Assembly (NCBI RefSeq): GCF_004681975.1
Contig: NZ_SMLK01000005.1
Coordinates: 62,001-126,000 of the forward strand
Origin: Ramlibacter humi
GTDB lineage: Bacteria; Pseudomonadota; Gammaproteobacteria; Burkholderiales; Burkholderiaceae_C
DNA: 64,000 bases
Direction of reading: 5' to 3'
Part shown: positions 57,298-64,000 of the stretch, piece by piece
Layout: each line of letters starts with the position of its first letter
How positions within the stretch are numbered: the stretch's first letter is position 1
Made by a program: the position numbers and the translations under genes
Notes under the pieces: generated by a model
Seen by the model: only the letters and a program-made list of their open reading frames with translations
Databases searched by the model: none
Told to the model about the DNA's origin: nothing

Positions 57298-58368
57298 TCA
57301 TTGTGGAAGCTTCCCCTGCACGCCGGATACCAGAAAGTTCATGGAGAGTATCTGCGCGTCCGTCATGGCTGAGCCGGGCGGGACCACGGTGTGGCCCTGG
57401 TTGTCGGCCACCGGCCCCGCGAAAGGCCGCAGCCGGCCGGCGGCGATGTCCTTCTCTCGCGCCAGCACTTCGTCCTGCACCGCCTTGGGCACCCTGGGGC
57501 CGAAGTGCTCCACGCGCACCATGCCCTCGCGCACGCCGCCCCAGGTGTCGGTGCTGGTCCAGGTGCCGTCCAGCACCTGCCGCGCGCGGCGCGTGTAGTA
57601 GTCGCCCCAGTGGTGCGTGACCGCCAGCACCTGCGCGTCGGGCGCGGCGAAGCGCATGTCCGAGTGGTAGGCGATGGCCAGTTTGCCGCGCTCCTGCGCC
57701 GCCGTCATCACCGCGGTGGACGCGGTGTGGAAGGAGAGCACGTCCGCATCCTGGTTCATCAAGGTCATCGCGGCTTCGCGCTCGCGCGGCGGATCGAACC
57801 AGGCGTTCAGCCACACGACCTTCACCTGCGCCTTCGGGTCGACGGACCGCATGCCCAGCGTGAACGCGTTGATGCCCTGCAGCACCTCGGGGATGGGGAA
57901 TCCCGCGACGTAGCCGGCCACGTGCGTCTTCGTCAGTCGCCCCGCGGCCACGCCCGCGAGGTAGCGGCCTTCGTAGTAGCGCGCGTTGGCCGTGGCGACA
58001 TTGGGCGCGCGCTTGTAGCCGGTGATGGATTCGAACTTCACGTTCGGGAAGTCGCGCGCCACCTTCAGCGTGGGTTCCATGTAGCCGAAGCTGGGGGTGA
58101 AGATGAGGCCGTAGCCCTGCTGCGCCAGGTCGCGGATGACGCGCTCGGCATCGGGGCCCTCCGGCACGTTCTCGATGGATCTGGTTTCCACGCGCGGGCC
58201 CAGCGCGGCCTGCAACGCCTTGCGGCCTTCCTCGTGCTGGCGCACCCAGCCGGCTTCGGTGAGCGGCGCTACCTGGACGATGGCGACCTTCAGCGGCGCG
58301 GGGGCCTGCGAAGCGGCGGAAAGGGAAAGCAAGGCGGCCGCGAACGCGGCGGCGAGGTTTTTGTACAT
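57298..58368 (-). CDS. BMP-family ABC transporter substrate-binding protein
   Basis: A 356-residue periplasmic protein of the Bmp/PnrA-like family that bind nucleosides or purines. A Sec signal peptide precedes about residue 22 (SASQA|PAPL); there is no lipobox. The family opening LKVAIVQVAPLTEAGWVRQHEEG and GFPIPEVLQGINAFTLGM are recognised (cut here to short parts). GAGGAA precedes the ATG. Upstream of guaD, so it probably delivers a purine; the permease and ATPase genes are not in the window. Confidence 0.88.
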   Translation of the reverse strand: MYKNLAAAFAAALLSLSAASQAPAPLKVAIVQVAPLTEAGWVRQHEEGRKALQAALGPRVETRSIENVPEGPDAERVIRDLAQQGYGLIFTPSFGYMEPTLKVARDFPNVKFESITGYKRAPNVATANARYYEGRYLAGVAAGRLTKTHVAGYVAGFPIPEVLQGINAFTLGMRSVDPKAQVKVVWLNAWFDPPREREAAMTLMNQDADVLSFHTASTAVMTAAQERGKLAIAYHSDMRFAAPDAQVLAVTHHWGDYYTRRARQVLDGTWTSTDTWGGVREGMVRVEHFGPRVPKAVQDEVLAREKDIAAGRLRPFAGPVADNQGHTVVPPGSAMTDAQILSMNFLVSGVQGKLPQ

Positions 58369-58394
58369 GGTGTTCCTCTACATGGCCCCGGGAC

Positions 58395-58423
58395 GAAAAA
58401 AGCCGCTGCGGGGCACAGCGGCT
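58395..58423 (-). terminator. Rho-independent terminator after coaX
   Basis: Read leftwards: AGCCGCTG and CAGCGGCT form an 8-bp stem (58401-58408 with 58416-58423, 7-base loop) followed by TTTTTTC. It lies between coaX and the BMP gene, whose start is only 27 bases away. Confidence 0.9.
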
Positions 58424-58442
58424 GACGTGATTTTACCGGCGG

Positions 58443-59216
58443 CTAGGAGGCGCCGTAGCGCCTGGCGGCGATCTCCAGCAGGCCGTCGAAGATCAGGCCT
58501 TCCACCAGCTCGAAGGGCACCGACATGTGCGGCGCCATCTTCCAGCCCGCGCCGCCGGTCATGAAGCACGCCGGCTCGGCGCCGCAGTGGCGGCGCACGT
58601 GCTGGACCATGCGCTCCACCGCACCCGCGATGGCATAGGTGCCGCCGCTGGTGAGCGCGTCACTGGTGTTGGTGGGGAACTCGCGCACCTCGCCGGTGGG
58701 TACGTGCAGCCCGGCGGTGCCGGACTCCAGCGCGCGCAGCATGATGCCGTGGCCCGGCAGGATGAAGCCGCCGAGGAAGCGGCCGCCGGTGTCGATGGCT
58801 TCCACCGTGACCGCGGTGCCGACCATCACCACGACGATGGGCCGCTCGGGCCCCTGCGCCAGCATGCGATGCCGCGCGCCGACCATGGCCACCCAGCGGT
58901 CGGCGCCCAGGCGCGCGGGATGGTCGTAGCCGTTGGTGAGGCCGGACTCCGACGGGCTGGCATGCACCCAGTGCGCGGGCAGGCCCCAGGCTTCCTCGAC
59001 CTGCTCTTCCGCGCGTCGCCTCACCGCGTCGGCCGCGACGGCGCAGCCCAGCATGAGCTCGGGCGCGGGCAGCGAAGCCCAGGGGCCTTCGGCCAGCCGC
59101 TCGATGTGCTCCAGGAACTCGGCGCCCTGCGCCAGCACGGCGGCACCCGGCCGCGCGTGGTCATACAGCGCCCATTTCAGGCGCGTGTTGCCGATGTCGA
59201 TGGCGAGGAAGGACAC
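58443..59216 (-). CDS. coaX: type III pantothenate kinase
   Basis: A 257-residue CoaX, the first step of CoA synthesis, insensitive to CoA feedback in this family. DIGNTRLKW (7-15) is the phosphate loop, [13 protein letters not shown] holds the GADR motif, and [11 protein letters not shown] carries the catalytic Asp region. A late MTGGAG is typical. A terminator follows it. BirA, its frequent partner, is not next to it. Confidence 0.94.
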   Translation of the reverse strand: MSFLAIDIGNTRLKWALYDHARPGAAVLAQGAEFLEHIERLAEGPWASLPAPELMLGCAVAADAVRRRAEEQVEEAWGLPAHWVHASPSESGLTNGYDHPARLGADRWVAMVGARHRMLAQGPERPIVVVMVGTAVTVEAIDTGGRFLGGFILPGHGIMLRALESGTAGLHVPTGEVREFPTNTSDALTSGGTYAIAGAVERMVQHVRRHCGAEPACFMTGGAGWKMAPHMSVPFELVEGLIFDGLLEIAARRYGAS

Positions 59217-59226
59217 GCCTTGCCGG

Positions 59227-60162
59227 TCAGGCCGCGGCGGCGAGCTGCTCGCCCATGGCGGCCAGGTGGCGCCGCAGCGCTTCCTCGCTGGCGCGCAGCT
59301 GGCCGCATTCGTCCAGCAGCTTGGCCACGCGTTTGCCCAGTTCCTCGTGCGTCTCTTTCGCGCCTTCGAGGTTCAGGCCCGCGGCCTTGCCTTCCGCGGC
59401 GGCGCCCGCCAGCGTGCCCAGGCGCGAGCGCCATTGCTTGCCTTCGCCGGCCAGGCCCTTGTTCACCGATGCGGCCAGTGAGGCGCGGCGCTCGGCGGTC
59501 GCCTTGCAAGCCTGGTGCACCTGCTGCGACGCCGCCGCGCCGGCGCGCAGCAGCTTGAGCCGGCCCACCAGCGTTTCGCAGCGCGCGGCATCGGTGCGGA
59601 TCTGCGCCAGCGCCTGCTCGTCGGCGCCGGCGGCGGCCTGGCGGGTCTTGAGCTGGTTGCGCATGTCCTGCAGCCAGCGCGCGCCCTGGTCGATGACCTT
59701 GTCCAGCGCCGCGTACTCGACTTCGAATTCCACCAGCGCGCGCTCGGTGGCCGCGGCATGCGGCAGATGCTCCTTCTGCGCGGCGGCCGCTTCGGCGGCT
59801 GCGGCCTTGACCGCCTCGTCGATGCGCTCCACCTGGGCCGCGAATTCAGCGCCCGCGTTCTTGTTCTTGCCAGTCATGGAAGCCCACAGGCCCTTGCTTT
59901 TCAGCAGCGAGAAGTCCAGCGGCGGCAGCGCCGCGGCCAGTTTTTCCAGGGAGGGCCGGGCCGTCGCGGCGGCGGACGCGGCAACCTGCTTGTCCAGGTC
60001 CACCCGCAGCTCCAGCAGGCGCTTGACGTGCGCGTGGCCGACGTCGTGGGCCATCGCGTCCAGGTAGGCCGCCGGCGAAACCGGCGCTCTCGCCCCGGAG
60101 GCGACCTGGGCCAGCTTGGCCGGCGTCATGAGGGAGGCCGTGCGGTCGTGCGAAGAACTCAT
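59227..60162 (-). CDS. alanine-rich helical protein, distantly TelA-like
   Basis: A 311-residue, almost wholly helical protein with likely coiled coils around residues 110-200 and 230-300. Part of it ([19 protein letters not shown] then [17 protein letters not shown]) vaguely recalls the toxic-anion-resistance TelA fold, but I am not sure. No catalytic motif, signal peptide or membrane segment. It ends 10 bases before the coaX start, so they are likely co-transcribed. Function unknown. Confidence 0.6.
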   Translation of the reverse strand: MSSSHDRTASLMTPAKLAQVASGARAPVSPAAYLDAMAHDVGHAHVKRLLELRVDLDKQVAASAAATARPSLEKLAAALPPLDFSLLKSKGLWASMTGKNKNAGAEFAAQVERIDEAVKAAAAEAAAAQKEHLPHAAATERALVEFEVEYAALDKVIDQGARWLQDMRNQLKTRQAAAGADEQALAQIRTDAARCETLVGRLKLLRAGAAASQQVHQACKATAERRASLAASVNKGLAGEGKQWRSRLGTLAGAAAEGKAAGLNLEGAKETHEELGKRVAKLLDECGQLRASEEALRRHLAAMGEQLAAAA

Positions 60163-60232
60163 GGCTCGAAAGGGGCTGGCAGAGGTGCGCCAATATACCC
60201 CTTGGCGGCCGCGGCCCCACGGCAGAAAGGCC

Positions 60233-60907
60233 CTAGATGGCGCCCATCCAGCAGGCGCGCTGGATGGCGGCCAGCTTGCTCTCCACTTTCAGCTTGGCCA
60301 TGGCGTTGGAGATGTGCCAGTTGACCGTGCGCTCGGCGCATTGCAGCCGCAGCGCGCTCTCGCGCGCCGTCAGTCCCTGGAACGCCATCTGCAGGCATTC
60401 GATCTCGCGCGGGCTGAGCGTGGACCTTTCGGTGGCGATGCAGCGCCGCACCACCGGCCAGACGTTCAGCGCCGACCAAGCCAGCGCCGACGCCTCTGCC
60501 CGGTCGTGCAGTTCGCGCGGGCTGAACATGAAGCATTCGAAGGCGCGGTTGGCCGGCAGCGGGAACTCCACCCGCACCACCGTCTGCAGGCCATGGCCCG
60601 ACCACATCTGGCGCCAGTGGCCGGCGCCCTGCATATCGCCCCGCGCGATGTGCTGCCACGCCACCAGCGGCGCGTCGGAATCCCGCCAGGGCGCGCCGAA
60701 GTCGCGGCTGGCCGACAACGCCCGGGCGGCGCCGTCGTAGGCCGGTGGGTACACCGCCATCACTTCCCGGTCTTCCACGGTGCCGAAGGGGTTGGGGCCG
60801 AGCACCACGATGGCGTCGACCGGCGGCTCGCGCAAACCGCCGACCCACTCGCTCAGCACCGTGTCGAGGTCGGCACTGTCAAAGTTGGCGGGGGAAGCCG
60901 GCGGCAT
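60233..60907 (-). CDS. LuxR-type transcriptional regulator (orphan)
   Basis: A 224-residue regulator. The C-terminal HTH (about 160-224) reads LSPREIECLQMAFQGLTARE then ERTVNWHISNAMAKLKVESK, very close to quorum-sensing LuxR proteins. The N-terminal 150 residues would be the autoinducer-binding fold, with W/F-rich spots (DFGAPWRD, HWRQMWSGHG) but not the clean W-Y-D-P-W signature. No luxI is near, so it is a LuxR solo. ATG 60907 is the last start before the domain. Divergent from the receiver protein. Confidence 0.84.
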   Translation of the reverse strand: MPPASPANFDSADLDTVLSEWVGGLREPPVDAIVVLGPNPFGTVEDREVMAVYPPAYDGAARALSASRDFGAPWRDSDAPLVAWQHIARGDMQGAGHWRQMWSGHGLQTVVRVEFPLPANRAFECFMFSPRELHDRAEASALAWSALNVWPVVRRCIATERSTLSPREIECLQMAFQGLTARESALRLQCAERTVNWHISNAMAKLKVESKLAAIQRACWMGAI

Positions 60908-61030
60908 GGTCAAGGATTTGCAAGGGGCTGAGACAATAGCAGCATCGTGTTCCGGACGGCCGTCCCACCCCCGACATTCCTGCCCGTGGCGCCAAAAGGG
61001 GGATACTTCCCCGCGGCGCGGCACACCCCG

Positions 61031-61996
61031 ATGAACTTCCCCCTCTTCAACCGGCCCGGCACGATCGTCTTCCTCGACGACGACCCCGATTACCTGGAGA
61101 TGCTGTCGCTGATGGTGCCGCGCAAGTGGTACGCGCGTCTGTTCACTCAGCCGCGCGAGTGCATCGCGGCGCTGCAAAGCGAGGTGCCGTTCTGGGAAGC
61201 GGACGCCTGGACGCAGCAGCAGCTGGTGGACCAGTGGCGCGCCGGCAAGCCGCTGGTGCCGCAGATCCTGGACTACTGGTCGCGCCAGACCGAGCGCTTC
61301 GCGCTCACGCGGCTGTTCGTGGTGGATTTCTCCATGCCGGGCATGGACGGCCTGCAGGTGCTGGGCGAACTGATCGATTGGCCGGGCGCGCGGGTGCTGC
61401 TCACCGGCCAGGCCGACGACCAGGTGGCCATCAACGCCTTCAACGCCGGCCTGATCGAGCAGTTCGTCCCCAAGCAGACCGCGGACATCTCGCGCCATTT
61501 CATCGAGGTGGCCGAGCGCCTGCTGGCCACGCCGCACACCCAGCATGCGCAGACCTGGCGCGCGACGCTGAACCCCGACCAGCTGGCCTTCGTGCGTGAT
61601 CCGGGGGTCTCGCGCGACCTGGCCAGGCTGGCCGCCTCGCGCTGGGTGGAGCACGTGCTGATCGGCGACCCGTTCGGCATCCTGGGGCTGGACGCGGCAG
61701 GCAGCGCCAGCTGGCTGCAGCTGGAACCGACGGCCGGCCTGCACGCGCTGGGCGAGATCGCGCAGTTCGAAGGCATGGACGCGGCCACCGTGGCCGACAT
61801 CCGCGCGGGCCGCAAGCTGGCCAACCTGGAAGTGGCGCAGTCGCTGCGGCTGGCGCCCAGCCTGGGCGACGCCACGCCGCTGGGCAGCAAAGGCGCCCTG
61901 CTGGGCGCCTTCTTCTCGCTGGAAACCGGACCTTCGGGCGACGCGGGCTATGCCCGGTGGCTGGCCCGCCAGCCCCGCCGGCGCATCGCGGGCTGA
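61031..61996 (+). CDS. receiver-domain protein with unusual insertion
   Basis: A 321-residue protein. The receiver core has DDD (16-18) and phosphoacceptor D99 (FVVDFSMPGMDG), with LLTGQAD and VPKQTAD later (switch Thr, Lys). In CheY the acidic pair and phosphoacceptor are about 44 residues apart; here about 81, so some 38 residues (roughly 50-88, rich in Trp and Gln) are inserted. The C-terminal 150 residues have no HTH, HisKA or GGDEF motif. I start at ATG 61031; a frame from 60947 is possible. Divergent from the LuxR solo. Confidence 0.8.
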   Translation: MNFPLFNRPGTIVFLDDDPDYLEMLSLMVPRKWYARLFTQPRECIAALQSEVPFWEADAWTQQQLVDQWRAGKPLVPQILDYWSRQTERFALTRLFVVDFSMPGMDGLQVLGELIDWPGARVLLTGQADDQVAINAFNAGLIEQFVPKQTADISRHFIEVAERLLATPHTQHAQTWRATLNPDQLAFVRDPGVSRDLARLAASRWVEHVLIGDPFGILGLDAAGSASWLQLEPTAGLHALGEIAQFEGMDAATVADIRAGRKLANLEVAQSLRLAPSLGDATPLGSKGALLGAFFSLETGPSGDAGYARWLARQPRRRIAG

Positions 61997-62001
61997 GCCC
62001 G

Positions 62002-62024
62002 GCGCGCGCAGGCGCGCGGTTTTC
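62002..62024 (+). terminator. possible terminator after the receiver gene
   Basis: A GCGCGC/GCGCGC stem (62002-62007 with 62012-62017) followed by GGTTTTC, between convergent genes. Weak T-tract, so tentative. Confidence 0.45.
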
Positions 62025-64000
62025 AGGTCAGCTGCCCGTGGCAGTTCTTGTACTTCTTGCCGCTGCCACAGGGGCAGGGATCGTTGCGGCCCACTCGCGG
62101 CAGCGCGCCTGCGGCAGCCGCCGCGGCCACGGCCGTCGCGGTGCGGGTGGCGGCGGTGGATTCGTCCACGCGTGATTCCGCTTCGCCGCTTTCGTTGGGC
62201 GCCGTGTAGGTGACGTTGGAGATGCGCTCGGCGCGCTCTTCCATGTCCTCGGCCGCCTGGTCCAGCTGCTCGGGGGACTGCACCTTGACGGTCATGAGGA
62301 CCTTGGTGACCTCGTTCTTGACCGAATCCAGCAGCTGGCCGAACAGCTCGAACGCCTCGCGCTTGTATTCCTGCTTGGGCTGCTTCTGCGCATAGCCGCG
62401 CAGGTGGATGCCCTGGCGCAGGTAGTCCAGCGCCGCCAGGTGCTCGCGCCAGTGCGTGTCGATGCTCTGCAGCAGCACCACCCGCTCGAACTGCGTGAAC
62501 TGCTGCGGGCCGATCTCGGCCACCTTGCGTTCGAACGCCTCGTGCCCGGCCTTCACCACGCGCTCGAGGATGTCCTCGTCGGTGACGGCGCTGGCGCTTT
62601 CCACTTCCTTGCGCAGCGGGAGTTCGATGCCCCAGTCGTCGGCCAGAGCCTTCTCCAGGCCGGCCAGGTCCCATTGCTCCTCCACCGATTCCGGCGGCAC
62701 GTACTGGTGCACCAGGTCGGTGAAGCAGCCTTCGCGCAGGGCGGCGATCTGGGCGCCCAGGTCGGCCGCGTCCATGATGTCGTTGCGCTGCTGGTAGATC
62801 ACCTTGCGCTGGTCGTTGGCGACGTCGTCGTATTCCAGCAGCTGCTTGCGGATGTCGAAGTTGCGCGCCTCGACCTTGCGCTGCGCGCTTTCGATGCTGC
62901 GCGTGACGATGCCGGCTTCGATGGCCTCACCCTCGGGCATCTTCAGGCGGTCCATGATGGCCTTGACGCGGTCGCCCGCGAAGATGCGCATCAGCGAGTC
63001 GTCCAGGCTCAGGTAGAAGCGCGAGGAGCCGGGGTCGCCCTGGCGGCCCGAGCGGCCGCGCAGCTGGTTGTCGATGCGGCGCGACTCGTGGCGTTCGGTG
63101 GCGATGATGCGCAGGCCGCCCTGCTGCACCACGAACTGGTGGTCCTTCTGCCACTGCTCGCGCAGTTCCGCGGTGCGGGCCTTCTTCGCGGCCTCGTCCA
63201 GCGACTCGTCGGCATCCACCGCCTCGACCGCCTTCTCCACGTTGCCGCCCAGCACGATGTCGGTGCCGCGGCCGGCCATGTTGGTGGCGATGGTGATCAT
63301 CTTCGCGCGGCCCGCCTGGGCCACGATGTCCGCCTCGCGAGCGTGCTGCTTGGCATTGAGCACCTGGTGCGGCAGCCCGGCGCTCGTGAGCAGCTGGTCG
63401 ATGATCTCGGAGTTCTCGATCGAGGTGGTGCCCACCAGCACCGGCTGGCCACGCTCGTGGCACTCGCGGATGTCCTGGATGGCCGCCTCGTACTTTTCCT
63501 TGGTGGTCTTGTAGACGCGGTCGAGCTGGTCCCCGCGCTTGCTGGTGCGGTTGGGCGGGATGACCACCGTCTCCAGGCCGTAGATCTCCTGGAACTCGTA
63601 CGCCTCGGTGTCGGCCGTGCCGGTCATGCCGGACAGCTTCGTGTACAGGCGGAAGTAGTTCTGGAAGGTGATGGAGGCCATCGTCTGGTTCTCCGGCTGG
63701 ATGGGCACGCCCTCCTTGGCCTCGACGGCCTGGTGCAGGCCGTCGCTCCAGCGGCGACCCGGCATCAGGCGGCCGGTGAACTCGTCGACGATGACCACTT
63801 CCATCTGGCCGTCCTCGCCGCGCTGCACCACGTAGTGCTGGTCGCGGTGGAACAGGTGCCGGGCCCGCAGCGCCGCGTACAGGTGGTGCATCAGCGCGAT
63901 GTTGGCCGGGTCGTACAGCGAGGCGCCTTCGGGGATCAGGCCGTTGACGGACAGGATGCGCTCGGCGTTCTCGTGGCCCTGTTCGGTGAGGTAGACCTGG
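62023..64000 (-). CDS. secA: preprotein translocase ATPase SecA, 5' part outside the window
   Basis: The C-terminal about 658 residues of SecA, the motor that drives proteins through SecYEG. The frame is open to the window edge, so the N-terminal nucleotide-binding fold is beyond it. Visible are [55 protein letters not shown] and [12 protein letters not shown] of the second nucleotide-binding domain, then the helical scaffold. The C-terminal zinc finger [14 protein letters not shown] that binds SecB is intact. Confidence 0.97.
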   Translation of the reverse strand, partial: QVYLTEQGHENAERILSVNGLIPEGASLYDPANIALMHHLYAALRARHLFHRDQHYVVQRGEDGQMEVVIVDEFTGRLMPGRRWSDGLHQAVEAKEGVPIQPENQTMASITFQNYFRLYTKLSGMTGTADTEAYEFQEIYGLETVVIPPNRTSKRGDQLDRVYKTTKEKYEAAIQDIRECHERGQPVLVGTTSIENSEIIDQLLTSAGLPHQVLNAKQHAREADIVAQAGRAKMITIATNMAGRGTDIVLGGNVEKAVEAVDADESLDEAAKKARTAELREQWQKDHQFVVQQGGLRIIATERHESRRIDNQLRGRSGRQGDPGSSRFYLSLDDSLMRIFAGDRVKAIMDRLKMPEGEAIEAGIVTRSIESAQRKVEARNFDIRKQLLEYDDVANDQRKVIYQQRNDIMDAADLGAQIAALREGCFTDLVHQYVPPESVEEQWDLAGLEKALADDWGIELPLRKEVESASAVTDEDILERVVKAGHEAFERKVAEIGPQQFTQFERVVLLQSIDTHWREHLAALDYLRQGIHLRGYAQKQPKQEYKREAFELFGQLLDSVKNEVTKVLMTVKVQSPEQLDQAAEDMEERAERISNVTYTAPNESGEAESRVDESTAATRTATAVAAAAAAGALPRVGRNDPCPCGSGKKYKNCHGQLT

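Overview
The window is chromosomal DNA of a very GC-rich beta-proteobacterium, most likely Burkholderiales, family Comamonadaceae (Ramlibacter/Variovorax-like). This rests on protein content and style: the IleS-LspA pair, COG4255/RpfE next to RecJ, Lol and Tct systems, a DUF4743-NUDIX protein and several small palindromic repeats of kinds I associate with that family. Genes are tightly packed on both strands. I see no rRNA, tRNA, CRISPR array, integrase, transposase or prophage. No stretch over 300 bases lacks a gene; the longest gaps are about 130-200 bases.

Layout. 1-8.1 kb: RidA-like protein, fatty-acid desaturase, 16S rRNA m5C methyltransferase family protein and PurN, a pair of complementary acyl-CoA dehydrogenases, and a lipoprotein hydrolase. 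8.1-15 kb: HNH endonuclease, RibF, IleS, LspA and a Na/Pi cotransporter with a PhoU-like tail. 15-32.8 kb: a large phosphonate island around a divergent promoter at about 22.25 kb. Leftward run a GntR regulator, phosphonoacetate hydrolase (PhnA), phosphonoacetaldehyde dehydrogenase (PhnY), a PhnZ-like HD oxygenase, an EamA transporter and a sarcosine/dimethylglycine dehydrogenase-like flavoprotein. Rightward run an ABC importer for 2-aminoethylphosphonate (AEP), PhnW, and then a glutamine-synthetase-like ligase, Fe-alcohol dehydrogenase, gamma-glutamyl hydrolase, aldehyde dehydrogenase and HAD phosphatase, nearly all overlapping or abutting.

32.8-43.7 kb: orphan response regulator, NUDIX, quinone oxidoreductase, two EamA exporters, PfkB kinase with an atypical SDR, TctA/TctB without TctC, a GspE/PilB-type ATPase and a spermidine-synthase-like protein. 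43.7-53.5 kb: TatD, a PDZ-less HtrA-like protease, MoxR-DUF58-VWA operon, LolD-LolC, RpfE-type protein and RecJ. 53.5-64 kb: two small unknown proteins, ornithine-cyclodeaminase-like protein, Dcd, a BMP-type binding protein with guanine deaminase, type III pantothenate kinase, a coiled-coil protein, a LuxR-type solo, an unusual receiver protein and SecA (its N-terminal part lies beyond the window).

How it fits together. AEP is imported, transaminated to phosphonoacetaldehyde (PhnW), oxidised (PhnY) and cleaved to acetate and phosphate (PhnA). My main inference is that the second half of the rightward operon is a gamma-glutamylation route turning an amino-alcohol, best guess ethanolamine, into an amino acid, best guess glycine. 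The same locus would then process both the phosphonate and the phosphate-ester form of a lipid head group, with the PhnZ-like and demethylase-like enzymes also leading to glycine and the nearby Na/Pi protein handling released phosphate.
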